A stretch of DNA of 64,000 nucleotides from Tetraselmis striata (lineage: Eukaryota; Chlorophyta; Chlorodendrophyceae; Chlorodendrales; Chlorodendraceae). This document shows, piece by piece, positions 11,501 through 24,600 of this stretch (position 1 is the first letter of the stretch; every line of letters begins with the position of its first letter). The stretch lies in contig VCJN01003145.1 of assembly GCA_006384855.1 (NCBI GenBank), positions 1 to 64,000 on the forward strand, read 5' to 3'. The position numbers were made by a program, and so were the translations under genes. The notes beneath the pieces were generated by a model that made no database searches, was not told where the DNA came from, and worked only from the letters and a program-made list of their open reading frames with translations.

Positions 11501-14500
11501 GCGGCCGACAAAGCTCTCGTAGCCGTACGGCTGCGCGCCTTTGAAGCGCCGCAACGGCCCCCATCGTATCCCCACCCTCTCGACACTTGCGGCCTGACGG
11601 CGCCAGGCAATCAACCAATCAGTCCGATGAGGAGGCGGATCCCTGCAATGCGGAGGAATCCCATCCAGGGCAGCCCGGGACAGCACACAAGGCATGCGCA
11701 ACACGATGCCCTCATATGAAGGAGATATAAGAAGGAGACAAGGGAGCTCCTCCCAAAGAAGTGACAACTTTCCGCAGGTCTGATGCTGGTAGACCGCAAT
11801 GTGACTGTCGGCGCGTTCAAAGCAGCAAAATGGCCGGCACTCGCATCATGTGACACCACGTGGTACATTCCATATGGAGAGTAGGGCGCTCGAATGTCAC
11901 AACCGCTGCAAGGCAACGTCCGGCGCCGGAAAGGTGCGTTTTCTTAGCTTAACCAGTCGATGAAACGCCTACACGCAGGACCTCACGGAATTGGGTGTGA
12001 TTGGCAGTGCCATGGCATTTTATTGGGTTTGCGGGACAGTGAATGGTCTTGCTGTAATGAGCCGAAATATCCGTGCTTTATTTGTGATGCGTTTTAATGT
12101 ATTTCAATATAAACACAAACTTACTCTCTTCGAAGGGGGGGGGGGGGGGGGGGGGTAAAAACGATATCATACCGTGAACCCAAAGCGAGGTTACGGTATG
12201 TGTATGATGGCCTGCAACCCAGCGAACTGCCGCAGGATCGCCCATATTGAATAAGTCATCGGAAGTGAAATGATGTTGTCGGTTGATAATATCGTGCAAT
12301 ATGTTGCGGCTGGATCACTCGAGCCTTCTGGAATCATGCGACCGGTGAATCAATGTGCGGCAAATTACCGCACCCTTGACATCACAGCATTAGGAGCGCC
12401 TTAGGGCGCTGGCAATGCACCCCCTCTGACGGCTGGGACAGTAATCCTAGCTTTACCTCACAACTCCGCAACTGCACAACAAATATAATTGTTGTGTTGT
12501 ATCGCCGCGCATGCCATGGACGGTATTCTAGACTGTCAGACACATATGTGACAAAGCAGTCTACATCCCTGGCTCTGTATTTCAGCTTCATCAGCAGCAG
12601 GAACCGGAGCGCTCACTTGTCACGTTATGTACAAACGTCTCATCGTCGTGGCATGCCTGTCAGCGAATATGATGTGCAGCCGCATCCGTGGGTCCGTACA
12701 GTATTCGCAAATCGATCCGCAGCGGTCGTTGCGAGATATTGTACATGCTGATAGTTGCTACCGCATCAGTCGAGCATGTCGCAAGCAAACGATTCCCATA
12801 TGGTACTCGCGCCAATTTCCCGCTACGGGTGGTAATAGTCCATAGTAGCGACTACATGCTATTATGATATTGCTGATATCATGAAGAACCTGCCGGCACA
12901 CGACGCACCAGTACTGCTACGCGTCTCGTCTACGTTGTACGGGTATAATTACAGCCCTGCTTGTCTTTGCGTAGGAAATGTACTCCCGAGTGTTTCAAAA
13001 CCCAATGATGGCTGGCGTCGAATAAAGTGCAGACCCCCAAGTGCCACACGAGATGGGCATCGCTTGCAGTGACATGCAGTGCCGCGTCCGCTCGCGCCAG
13101 CACGCACCTGCCGTGGGGCCGCTCCCCCGTAGGTTGTCCAGGGGGAGTCCAGCACCACGAGCTCCATGTCATGGTCCTCCTGCCAGTCCGCAAGGCTGCC
13201 GGTGGTACCCAGCGACATGCGCTGCACGCGGCGCTCCTTGAAGCTCGCGAAACCTCCCTCCCCCGTTACAGGGCTGCCTGGGCCGTCCTCTTGCGCCTGT
13301 GCTGCCCCATCCTCCCCTGGCGCCTGATCCAGCGCCTGATTCGCCGCGGGCGGGGCGGACTTCCAGAGCGTCGCAAACCAGCCCATGCCATGCTTTGCCT
13401 GATCATAGCACAGCGCGTGTCCGTACGACTTAGTCATCGGACAAACCAAGCGACAACGGCAAGTAGTTGTTCGTATTCTGTCCGATGTCGCGTTTTGTGT
13501 GTACATTGGATACTAGTCTGGTACTGCTTAGTCAGCGTACGGCTAAAGGCCAGCAGCCAACCACCGTGGCACCGTGCACGGCCGCCATTGCGCAACCTGC
13601 AACGGTGCAGCTTGCAATCGCTTGAGGCGAGAATGGTGCGGGCAGTGGCGCACACCTTGGCCAGGAAGCCACTGGCTTTGAGGTCGCGCCCCTGCCAGTG
13701 GGAAGCAGGCTCGCCCTGCTCCGGCTCGTCGTTGCCCTTGGGGTTGCTGAAGTTGGAGAGTAGGATGGCGATGAAGAGGTTGAGGATCATGAAGTCGCCG
13801 ATGACAATGAGCGCCACAAAGTAGAGCGTGGACCACATCGAGGTGGCGCGCACGCCATCATACATCACCTGGTTCCAGTCCTCACCGGTCAGGATCTGGA
13901 ACACCGTTACGGCGGCCCACACGAGCGTATCGAAATTGTGGCGCGGCACGCCGTCCTCCAACATGACGAAGCGGCCGCCAAAGACTTGCATGCCCAGCAG
14001 CGAAAAGATGAACACTGGACAGAGGGATTTTGGGAGAAGGGCGGAGGGGGTGAGGGGGGTATCAGCTCTCCCGGTATCAAACTGGATAGATGATAGTGTG
14101 GAACATGCAGGCGTCAAGTCAATATCCGACACATCCAGTGCGCCGCGCGCAGGCCCAGGAGGCGCGCACCAACGAGGATGACAATGAGGCAGAAGTTTCC
14201 CAACTCCTTGATGGTCCCAAATAGCACGGTGATAAAGTCCTTGAGGGAGCTCCAGGAGTTGATGAGCTTGAGCACGCGCAGGATGCGGAAGGCACGGAAG
14301 GCCGACAGGCCGCCGCCGCTGCCGTCACCTGCGGCAGTGAAGCTGAGCACAAACTCCAGGATGGACACCATCACCACAATCTGCTCCGCGGGCAGCACAA
14401 TGGCATGCTGTGCTCAGCAGCGCCCACGCAATCTGGCGGGCCATTATCAGTCTTAGGTAGACGGAAAGGGGAGTGATTTCGGAGCATGAGATGATTGTGC

Positions 14501-17109
14501 TGTCGCATCACACGGAGCTGGTGGGCTGAAGGGAAGTGGCGGCTGTGCTCACCGCATCAAAGATGTTGAACCTATCCTCCAGATACTTCTTGATACCGAG
14601 GGCGGTGATCTTAATGATCATCTCCGCCAAAAAGATGAAGGTGAGCACAAGGTTGATGAGGTCCACCACCGCCTCGTACATGGTGCTCATGCCGTGGTAC
14701 TCCATTGCCAGGACCACCGTGTTGATGACAATCATCAGGACAATCAGATTGGGAAACCACGCGGTCTGGATCAGAGACCTGCAGGCGCCACAGCAGAATG
14801 AGGTAGGGGACGGCGGGCGAGAACAGGATTGCCAAGCAGCAACTGGTCAACGAGGGCGGGAGCTGTGCGCAGATGGATACCCCACCTGCACAGAGGCCGG
14901 AACCCAACAGCGTCGCCTTGGGTAGTCTCCAGCATACGCAGCTGCAGCACATGCATGCCAACTTGTTCAGTAGGGCATGCAAAGCCCCCCAAGTCCTACC
15001 CTCCCTTCTTGACCCCCCACCCCCCCCCCCCCCCCTCCATCCCTGGCTATCCGGTACCATGTGTGTTCCTGCTGCTGCCGGAGCTCACAGCGAAACTCTA
15101 AGGAGCGCAACACTCCGCGGGCTGCGTTGCCCACAAGGGTCGCCACTGTCCATTGGCTTCATTGGCAAGACCAACATGCATGGCATTGCCTGGGCCGCTC
15201 ACCTCCTCTTCCGCCCGTCGCTCTTCCTCCTCTTTCATAGACAGCGTCTTGCCCTGCAATGCCAGCTCCGCAATGCGCAGGCGCTGCTCCTCCTCCTCGT
15301 CCAGCTTGCGCTGCTCCTCCATCTCCTGGTCCTTTTGCTCGTACATCTGGACGCACAGGCGCCGTCAACATGATGTAGATGCGGAGCAAGGAATGCACTC
15401 GCCGCAGCGCCAGTTGAGTGCACAGGTGGGCGCTGGCGCTGCGGCAGAAGCGGCGTGGCGGACCTCAGTGATGACGCCGAGAGCGAGGTTGAGGAGGAAG
15501 AAAGCCCCCAAGAACACGAGGAACAGAAAGTATAGGAAGGACCAGCCGGTGGTGGCGTCCATGCACATGTACATTATCTGCCGGCAGCGTCGGTTGCACC
15601 AAAATCCAGGCTTAGTGCTCACGCAAGAGGAAATTGCGGAGGGAGTGCAATGATGATGGCACTTTCGCGAGACTGAGGTGGAGCTGGGGGTGGGATGGGG
15701 GTGGGGGTGGGGGTGGGGGTGGAGCTTGTGTAGATGGCTTCACACAAAACAAATAGCCAAAACAGGGTGAGAAGGTGTCGAGGGAGTTGCTGCTGAAGGG
15801 CATTGCATAAGGGGTTGGGGGTGGTGGTGTGTGTGTGTAGGGGGGGGGGGGGGGGGGAGGGGACCTGCGTCCAGCCCTCCAGCGTGATGCACTGAAAGAT
15901 GGTCAGCGAGGAGTAGAAAATGTTGTCAAAGGAGGTGACACCGGCGTTGGGGTTCTCCCCGAAGTTCTTGCACTCTGAGGAGCTCTCCACGTCCTCATGG
16001 CACAGCCAGCCATGCCATGGCTGCACCCGCTGCGTGCACATCTACAGCCGCGGGTCCCATGTGGCTTCAGCTTCTCACTCCATAACTCCCCCCCCCCCCC
16101 CCCCTCCCCCACCACCAAGCAATACCCAACAGTGATAGCTGCGAACGAATCGAGCTGCGGTAGAGATGCAGGCCGAGGGATGCAGGGTTAACATCCTACT
16201 GGCATGGCCAGAAAAAGGTCCGACAATGTGGCTCATAGACATCCCTAAGGACATGGAATGGCTGTTGCCATTGCCGCTGCCAAAGGTTGTAGCATGCCGA
16301 TACGCTAGCGCATGCCTGGGACCGCACGCTGCCACCACACCATTGACACCAGGCATAGAATGTGGCTGGCAAGTGTTTTGAAAATCATGCCCTTGCTTTC
16401 CGACAGGTACATGCAGACAAGCTTGGGGAGGGGAGTGAAAGGCAGGTCACGCTTCATTCAGGAGGCTGCCTCTGCCCCACTCGTACCTGCTCCTCATCCA
16501 CCACCTCCCACGTGGTGCTGTTGCCCGTGTCGAGGGGCACAAAGCAGCGGTACCGTAAGACACCCTTGAAAACCTGAATCCCCAGAATGCCGAACACCGT
16601 GAAGAGGAAGACGCACATGAGCAGGACGTTCCCTGAAGCAGCAACCGGCGCCGGAGTATCAGCTGTGCTGCAACACAGGCATTGTACAAGAGGGAAAGGG
16701 GAAAATATACAAAAGAGTTTAAGCTGCTGTCGCTGCTCAGCACAAATCAATACTCTCTCACTGCATTTCTGTTTGTGTGGTGTGGCATGTCCCCAATAGT
16801 CTATGTGCTAGTTCACGTGTCTCCGCATACCAATGTAGGCAATGGAGTGGTTCTGCCAACCCCACATGCCGGCATGTTCGGGTTGTCAAGAGGGAAGGAG
16901 GGGCACACCTATCATGGGGATGGACTCAATTATGGTCCCCACCAGCACGCGCATGCCGGAGAGGATGGAGATGGTGCGCAGGGGGCGCAAGACGCGCACA
17001 GTGCGCAGCGCTGACAGGTTCTGGTCGACTCCGGGGAACAGGCTGCGCAGGGATGACAGGCCAAAGCCACCCAAGAGGAAACCAGGCAAAAGAGGGTGCA
17101 GGGAGGAAG

Positions 17110-17143
<34 letters not shown>

Positions 17144-18233
17144 TCAGGAGCAATATTCAGCTGAGTTATAGGGAACTAAATGCCAGCCCAGTGGAGCATC
17201 GAACCGGCTTTCAACATGCGCGCATGCCTGCTCTGGGCGAGGATTGTAAGCAAGTGCAAGCAAACGCCCCCCCGCCCCCCTCCGCCCTAGTTATCATAAG
17301 CATCTCGCCCATGCTTACCCATACTGGTGTGTAAGCGTAAGCGTAGACAATGTCCCCCCTTTGTGCTATGGATGTCTGGCTGGGGGCGGCGGCGGCACCT
17401 GATGAGGCTCGTCACCACTACAACAAAGTCGAGGATGTTCCAGCCGTCACGCAGGTAGGGCGGCACCCGCATGCGCTCGTTCCTCTCGCTGTAGCTCATG
17501 GGCGGCCGCGGGTCCGCAATCACGCCAAATGCGATCATCTGGGCGCCCGAGGAAAGTGAAGGGCAAATGGGTGGGCGATTGAAAAGACTCAGCAGGGCCA
17601 CCTTCTGATGGGATGCTGGCAGGGAGGCATTGTAGCGGCGGCGGTACGTACTTTGATGACCATTTCAGTTGTGAAGATAATGACAAACACCACCTCGGAT
17701 TGCGAAATAATCTGCGCCGGAAGCAAACGGAGGCTCGTCAGCGGGGCAGGGGTGCAACAATCATGGGAGGCATGCTGAGGAGGATAGACACAGGCGCAGA
17801 AGCAGGGCAGAGGACTGGGCTGCGCACCACGTTGCGCCCCTCATCCATGGGCTTGAGCGGGTCATAGAGAGCAAGGATGATGCAGTTTATCATGATGGTG
17901 GTGAGCACCACTCCCTGCGCAAAGTGGCAACAGTAAGCCAACTCCATGTTCAGCCTCATTACGGTAGAGAGTTGGGTTTTGCAGGATGTCTCCGGCGGGC
18001 CGGCGGTGTACCTCAAAGAAGGGGTGCTCCACAATCTTTATTGTCAGCTTCCGCACAGGGTTTGTCACGCGCAGGTTGCCACATGACTTGTGCACGTAGT
18101 CCTTCTTCGGCTGCCATTTCACTTTGCCTTCCACCACTTCCAGGCGCGCATTGGGCACCGGCGCGTCCTTCAGCACGTTGGTCTTAGCCAACAGCTTCCA
18201 CGGGTCGTCCGCCATGTCGCTGCGCTCTGCCAT
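4468..18233 (-). CDS. Four-domain voltage-gated Ca2+ channel alpha-1-like subunit
   Basis: This plasma- or ciliary-membrane pore subunit should admit Ca2+ on depolarisation. I resolve 27 exons with consistent phases: 18233-18012, 17914-17828, 17711-17652, 17538-17399, 17042-16909, 16632-16487, 16041-15865, 15577-15464, 15346-15203, 14941-14886, 14778-14553, 14380-14170, 14014-13656, 13398-13108, 11530-11363, 11272-11195, 10714-10520, 9939-9634, 9408-9316, 9087-9028, 8521-8369, 8250-8038, 7900-7655, 7330-6791, 6025-5696, 5486-5427, 5298-4468. They total 5,640 nt, 1,879 aa. Each of the four repeats has S1-S6, an Arg-rich S4 and a P-loop. Filter residues are E318 (TLEGW), E617 (TGEDW), E1081 (TTEGW) and E1363 (TGEAW), the EEEE of Ca2+ channels. 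The C-terminus has an EF-hand/pre-IQ region (residues 1474-1583) and an IQ motif across an intron (1602-1615), expected to bind calmodulin. The I-II linker is a charged, coiled-coil-like segment (361-408) without a clear beta-subunit-binding motif. The exon model is hand-made. The small exon at 14941-14886 and the acceptor at 11530 were chosen to keep the frame. Confidence 0.93.
5427..6025 (-). other. EF-hand/pre-IQ region of the Ca2+ channel C-terminus
   Basis: Exon 6025-5696 encodes a segment starting [13 protein letters not shown], followed by [14 protein letters not shown] and PPPLG. This follows the animal Cav C-terminal pattern of W-x2-YDP-x-A-x-G and a PPLG turn. The next 60-nt exon ends ...TYLQ and supplies the first two residues of the IQ motif; the rest ([12 protein letters not shown]) opens the last exon. 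This organisation supports a Cav rather than a Na+-channel or NALCN assignment. Confidence 0.85.
7653..7654 (-). other. GC 5' splice site (GC-AG intron)
   Basis: The domain IV S4 exon must end at AAG (7655-7657) so that it joins the next exon, which starts GLRILL at 7330. The intron then begins GC rather than GT (AAG|GCACGC). Joining there leaves a conserved-looking S4-S5 connection. An alternative GT lies further downstream but would insert low-complexity sequence into the S4-S5 linker. Confidence 0.6.
11193..11194 (-). other. GC 5' splice site (GC-AG intron)
   Basis: The domain III S2 exon ends ...EMAVK at 11195-11197 and the S3 exon starts VISLGL at 10714. The intron begins GC (AAG|GCAGGC) with a good consensus otherwise. 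No GT in the next bases preserves the frame without adding non-channel sequence. Confidence 0.6.
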
Positions 18234-19585
18234 GATAGCCTACTACGCAGTGCCCGCTCTCACTTGACCTACATCCCCAGCAAGCCGCGACCAATACACC
18301 ACTACACGTCCGTGCACTGGCGGGGCGCGCCTTTCCTCCAGCTCCACTGGATCCTGTGAAGCAATGTCATCAGAGAGAGGGGAGCGCGTGCTCAACCGCG
18401 TGGTGGTGTGTCGCTGTGAAGCAGTGCCAGGGACGCAATGCCCCCCTTCCTGCCCAAAGCAATGGCCTGCGGTCGCATTGTTCACACATATACATGTACA
18501 AGGCAACTATCCGGCATAACTAGCTGCAGTTAATCCGGCATAACTAGCTGTATAGCTCCCGGATGATCATGCTTTTTTTGAGTACTGCGAGATTCCATTT
18601 GATGTAACTCCAGCACGCCTGCTTGATCACTTCTTAGCTTCTTAATTCCCCCTTTCCCCCTTTCGCTCGCTCCAAATCTCGTCCCTGGTGTGTCTCTAGC
18701 AGGGGCACTGTGGCTGTGAGGTAGCAGGCAGCCGTCGGGATGGTGGGGGGGAGACCGAGGCCAGGCGAGAACACATACTACGCAAGGCCTGTGTCGACCC
18801 ACCCAATAGACCCAACAAGATTGGCCTGCTAATAATGATGCGGGGGTGCATTTTTGCCCCTCTCCCCCGTGGGTGCGGCAGTCAAGATAGAACCCGTGCG
18901 CCGGGGCCGTGGCCGGGCATGCCGCGGCCGCCATGCCATGAAATACGCCTGCCCGCCGCCGACAAGCGGCTGTGCACTCGTATCGTACCTGTTCCAACCC
19001 GGCCGCTTCGCGGCTACGCTGAACCAGCCGAGTGGTGGCACTCCGCCGCATACACTGTTGCGAATGACGGGGAAGGCCTGTTAGTGCCTTGCTGTATCAA
19101 AGCGACGGGTGGCCATCCGGTTGGGCTGTGGATAAGATGTATGCCGGGTCGCGTCGATTCTTGGATCGCCTTGACGATCGCGACGAATTCGTAATTACCT
19201 GTACCGTACTGGAGAACAGTTGCTCATGTAAAAAAAGTACTGGAGAACAGCAGCGCGCGCAAGATTCGTTACATACATCCACCTTCATCGAGTATAGGGA
19301 TCATAGTGACTATTTACGTCCGCAGTAAAATGTGCTAAGCGACGATGAAAGTTTGCGGTGGTGTACGGGTTAAATCCTGGAGAATTCATGGAATCATTTT
19401 CGTGTCATAAACGCAATTTACCAACGAAAACCACACAACACTGCCGATAGTACTTACTACGTAGCGACTACCTAAATCATTTTTTCGGTGGAGGTACGAG
19501 TAATCATGTATACAAGTGATCTCATACCTTTATTAAAAAACTAGCGACTACTAATCCTTAGTCGCTAGTAGTGTTTTGCCGTTAG

Positions 19586-19805
19586 TACCGGTACCTTTGT
19601 CGTTACCGGTACCTTTTGTCGTTAAAAAAACTACTAGCAGTACCGGTTGTCGTTACCGGTACCGGTACCGTATGGTACTCATCTAAAATGAATAATACCA
19701 GCTGCGCTGGTATTATTATTTTGATTGTTTTGTATAGAGTAGGGTAGCGACTATACCGGTACCGCTAACGACGAAAGGTACCTGTGACGAAAGGTACCGG
19801 TACTG
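19586..19805. repeat. GGTACC/ACCGGT palindrome cluster
   Basis: The motif TCGTTACCGGTACC and variants recur several times in about 220 bp, in both orientations (also as GACGAAAGGTACC). A similar block occurs at 50040-50290, with further motif copies near 50786-50815. Confidence 0.7.
19691..19717. repeat. Perfect 12-bp hairpin
   Basis: AATAATACCAGC and its exact reverse complement GCTGGTATTATT flank a 3-nt loop. It lies inside the GGTACC palindrome cluster and may be a transcription terminator-like fold, a recombination site or a tiny foldback remnant. Function is unknown. Confidence 0.75.
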
Positions 19806-20069
19806 CTCTTATTACTCGTACCCCGCCGCCGTGCCACGCGGCGCAGGCCGTCGTGTATGCCGTTTTACTTCAGATCGCCCCCGCGATGACGAGATCAGCC
19901 GCCCAGTAACTTCGTTCACAAGCCATGCCAGAACGCTGACACCGAACCGCCTGGTGTGAAAGTGAGGCCGTGTCGCAGTCCGTCCAGTGCCCGGTCCGAC
20001 CGAACGTTGCTTGCGCTGCCGGCCCCTCCGGCCGGTCCCTCGGCACCAACACGCTCACGCCCGGGCGGC

Positions 20070-21656
20070 ATGCGGCGCGAGGGCGCGGCCGGGGCGTCGT
20101 CCCCTGCGTTGATGGGCGCCACCCCGTTGGACGCGCACCACCGCGTCGGCTCGCTCAACGCCTCCTCCGAGTGGCTGCACAAACTGGACGCGAAGCGCTC
20201 CTGCCGAAAGATGGCGAGGAGGGCGCTCCCGATGCTAATGGCGCTATGGGCGTTGATATTGCTGGGCCTCACCTTTACGGACTACGGCGCGCCCCTCTTC
20301 CCACTTGACCCCGCCTTTTCACACATCCTTCCCTCACCCAACGTAAACGGTCGCACTAGTGCGTGCGCACGCGTCTACCACCTTACACTTGTCTTTCTCT
20401 GCAGGTTGGATACCCCGGCCGCATAAGCGGCTCGCTGTGCCCGAGAAGAACTCGGCGCTGGTGGGGAAGGTGCGCGACAGTCTCGGCTACTCAGGGACTC
20501 CACCGCGTGTGACAAGCGCGGCACGCTGACGGCTGCCCCGGTCGCCCCGGCGCAGAGGTTTCTACTCAAAGGGCCCCACGTCATGTGCCCCGCGGAGGTA
20601 AAATATCGGGTGGGCACGCCCGTGAACGAGACGGCCGGCTGTCGGTGCGATGCCGGCTGGGAGGTGCGCAAGGCGCGCAGCGGTGGCCTGCCCCGTCTGG
20701 CACAAGAAGCCACGCAGCAACAGCAGTGCAGGGCGTCACGCCCTCACCCCCCCCCCCCCCCCCCCTTCCTCCCCCTACTCCCCACCCCCTCTTCCCATCC
20801 CTAATTTTCCCGATGCTGCTAATGCAGGGTGACACGTGCCACACCGCGCTGTGCGCACAACCTTGCGAGCATGGCCGCTGCATCAAGCCCAGCACCTGCA
20901 AGTGTCATGGCGGATGGAGGGTGCGCCCTGCCCTACCCGCAGGATTATGTCCGCCATAGATGAATGCACCCACACCCTCAACGTGCGTATATACAGATAC
21001 ATACGCACATGTGTGTGTGTGTGTGTGTGTGTGTGCATGTATTGTATGCAACGGTAAAATTGGCAACAAAGCTATCCGCCCCGATGCTTCTGTAGGCAGT
21101 GCGCATGCTACTGTCGGGTGGCTGTCCTTCCCGACCTAGGCATTTCCATTGACAAGGCGCATCGGACAATTAAATAGTTCTAACGGCGCGCGCTGGGCTT
21201 GGCATGGCAGGGCAGGCTATGTGACCAGCCCATCTGCGACCAGGGCTGCCACCATGGCACCTGCATCGCGCCCAATGTCTGCGCGTGCGAGCGCATGTGG
21301 AAGGGCCCCAGCTGCAGCATCTTATGTATGCACGGCGAGTTTCAGGTCAGCACTTCTTTCCCTCTTACCACCCCATCCTTTGCATTTCCCCCACCAGCGC
21401 ATCTTCGCCGTCAATCATGAGGGATCCACAGTGTGTTTGTGGGGGGGGGTGGAGGGAAGGGGGGGGGAGGGGGGGGGAGGGGGGGTCATGAAGGGTGGCT
21501 GTGGCCACTGAGTCTCGCTGACTCGCGACACCTCTGCCCCCGGGAACAGAGGAGCCAAACAGGCGCGGATGGCCGGCCGATGTCGCCCTGCGTGTGCCAG
21601 GAGGGCTGGCATGGCAAGGGATGCAATGAGGCGCTGTGCACCCGCTTTGGGTCAGC

Positions 21657-21687
<31 letters not shown>

Positions 21688-24600
21688 AAAAACAGTCATT
21701 TCCATAATCTCTATCGCTGCAACCGCCTTCTCCCGTTATCTCCGCAGCGCTGCCATTTCATCGGCAGCCGCCATCACAGGAATGCTACCAAGTCATGTGG
21801 AAGCAGCGGACAGGGGGCCATTGCTTGCTACAGTGCTGCTGCAGCAATGCTTCCCCCACCCACCACAGGGACTTGCGACTAGCCCCGGTGCATTCAGAGG
21901 GAAGCAGAACGAGCACAACGCCCTCTGCCTGCATTTTATTAATTCCAGGTAGCTAGGCGCACACCGACACATCACAAGCGCACTGTTCTCTAGCATGGCT
22001 GCATGGCTGCATTTCTGTCCATAGGCATCGCTATAGAGTATAACGGGATAGTTTGAGGATGTGATGGTGTGTATCCGTGCCAGGCTGATATGCAGGGCAG
22101 TGGTCCGCGGTGTTAGTGGGCCGTGCTGACAGCAGATTGGATCGTGGTGTTGCGCGGGGTCATGCGGCAGGTGTGTCAATGGCGTGTGCGGGGAGCCAGA
22201 CAAGTGCACCTGCGACCCGGGCTGGCGTGGCAGCGACTGCGCAGACAGCGCGCTGCAGCCCGTCGCCAAGGACATCCTGAGGGTGGGCCCACGCGCCTGC
22301 TCCTGCCCCGTTGCCCTAGGGCTCTGCGTTACCTCTTGCACGCACATGGTGCCCATGAGTTCGCACAGCGGCACACTGCCAATGCCAGGGGCGGCTGTGA
22401 ACACGTGCCCCCCAGAGATCAAAGCTTCTAGACTAATCTTACATGTGGTCGCTGATTCGCAGTCGGTTTACTTCGACAAGGGCGAATTTGGAAGTGTGCT
22501 GGTCAACCAAGGTACTCCTGACAAGTCCTGGAAGCACATGAAGGTGTGACTGCCATAAAGGAGGCGCACATGAGAGTGTTGGAAGGGGAGGGGGTGGGAT
22601 GGGGCGGGAAAGGGCTGGCAAGCTGAGGGTGTCACATCTGCTGTGGCCCGCAGGACTATCTTTCCTGGTCACCACAAGACCATCACGTCGACCGGGAGGT
22701 GCTACGCAAGCTGGTGCCCGCCAACGACAGTCTCACCGGCTACGACTGGCGGATGGCGGCCTCCAAGGGAACCAGGTACGCTGGCATGCTCCCCCTCCCA
22801 CCAACGCTCTATTGCCAATCCATCTTGCATCCTGTCTCACATGAGGATGCGCAGAGGCAAGCCGTGGAAGCGCTGCGCGGTGGTGGGCGATCAGGCGGGG
22901 CTGCTGCGAACGCAACTGGGCATCATGATTGATCGCCATGACGCCGTGTTGCGCTTCAACCAGGCGCCCACATCCGGCAATCAGGTATCTCAACAGCAAC
23001 CAAGTGTGTGTTCTTCCACCCTCCCCCCCCTTCTCCGGCGGGCCCTCCTGAAAGCACGCAGTGGCGAGTGCTACATGCTTGCATTGGCTTCAATCTACCT
23101 GTGCCCATCGGAGGAACCATGCTCAGCGTGCGGGGCAGCTTCCTGCCAATGGGTACTGACAGCCGTTCTCTTGCCAGGAGCATGTCGGCAGCAAGACCAC
23201 TGTGAGACTGATCAATAAGAAAACGGCGGAGCAGCTGTTCCGGCGAGGGAGCAAGGTCAAGGGGCAGAAGCCGCGGTCAGGGCTTGGGCGGGTGAGGGTC
23301 GCTACTGCTGTCTGCACTCAACTCCTGTACCTGTATGCGGGGGGCGGCTGAGAGGCGCGAGTCGGCCGTATCTGCGGGGCCTACCCGCAGGGGGAGCCGC
23401 ACCTCATCTGGCGCCCCGACTCGTACCATATCTACCCCAAGCTACGCACCTGCTGCCCACAGAGCAACGTGCAGCTCCTGCGCAGCGACTGGGTGGACGT
23501 GCAGGTGGATGCATACAAGACAGTGCTGAGCAGGTGCAGTGGCAATCCACTACGGGGCTCTGCCCTACTGTGTTGCTGCGAACAATCACTGGGCGCCTCT
23601 GAATGCTTAACCTATTGAAGCTGTGGGTGCAGCAGCCTGACCTGATGGGGCGTTAGGCCGAGTGCGTGAAGAAAGTACTGGACGCTGCTCATGCACTGCT
23701 TTACTCACATGTGTTTGGTCCCCAAATCAGGCTGATGAATGCAGGGCTGATTGTGAGCGACGACCCGCCTGAAGCGGCGAGATATTCCGAGCAGTTTGTA
23801 GATCCGACGCTCTTCTTGGACGGCCTGCATCGCGTGCCCACTTCTTTCATAGGCATCACGCTGATGGTGCAGCTGTGCCAGTGCGCGCCTCGGCTTGCCC
23901 CTGCTACTTGCAGCTGCATGCGGTACCTGTGCAGAGTAGTCGTTGACGGCTTTGTCGGATGCGTTGACGTGCAGGCAAGTGAATGTGTTTGGCTTTGACC
24001 CCGGCTTCATCAGGGTATGCTTCCCCTCATGCCGGTGCCCTATCTTTATGCTGGCTGGCTCATGGACAAATGCTGGACTCATACAGCGTTGCTGGCTGCT
24101 GCAGGCACGCACACGGGCAATGGGTTTCCTAGGCGACACATACTACGATACTCAAACACTAACGGCAATTACTGCCACTGAGTCAGAGGACGAGGCCATT
24201 GTGTACGCTGACCAGGTAAACCATCGCCGGAGTATACTCGTGATCCAACTTGTCTTTGAGGCATAGTCATGGTCATTGACTGTGGCCCTGTTGGTATTTA
24301 TGCTGGAAGGACCCCGGCGGCTCCCTACGGCCCAACAGGTGAGCTTCGCGCTTCCAACCTGATGCGTTGCTATCTCATTTGCGCTCGCTGCGAGGAGGCT
24401 TGTGTTGCCCATGTTTTCCACCCAAGCTGTGGTGTCCTCTGCAAGCTGCTTGTTATTATGCATTGAGTGGCAAACGGTTGTCACATCCTGATGTCTAGCC
24501 ATTGGCACATGGCTGCTTTTGTTTCAGAGGCAAGGATGCAACTGCCTTTATGCCGGACGGAGAACCTTTCCCTGGTGGTGGCGGGACCTTCACAAAGGGT

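Larger units (their letters stand above)
5557..17140. repeat. G/C homopolymer tracts in channel introns (11 tracts)
   Basis: On the plus strand: G tracts 5557-5585, 6761-6783, 8337-8358, 9261-9282, 9603-9629, 12135-12155, 15840-15857, 17112-17140; C tracts 6239-6260, 15020-15035, 16088-16105. All lie inside introns of the minus-strand channel gene. Eight of eleven give C in the transcript. Four begin within about 12 nt of a 5' splice site (after exons ending at 6791, 8369, 9634 and 15865). Confidence 0.9.
18234..20069. other. Divergent intergenic region between channel and EGF-GT29 gene
   Basis: The two genes are transcribed away from each other, so both promoters should lie here. I see no convincing TATA box. 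Contents: a low-structure part (18234-19400), a cluster of GGTACC/ACCGGT palindromes (19586-19800), and a perfect hairpin at 19691-19717. Open frames here lack coding character. Confidence 0.5.

Noticed and set aside
18530..19051. 173-codon minus-strand ORF upstream of the channel gene
   Set aside because: Its composition is unlike the confirmed exons, it has no motif, and it ends in non-coding sequence. A separate gene cannot be supported.
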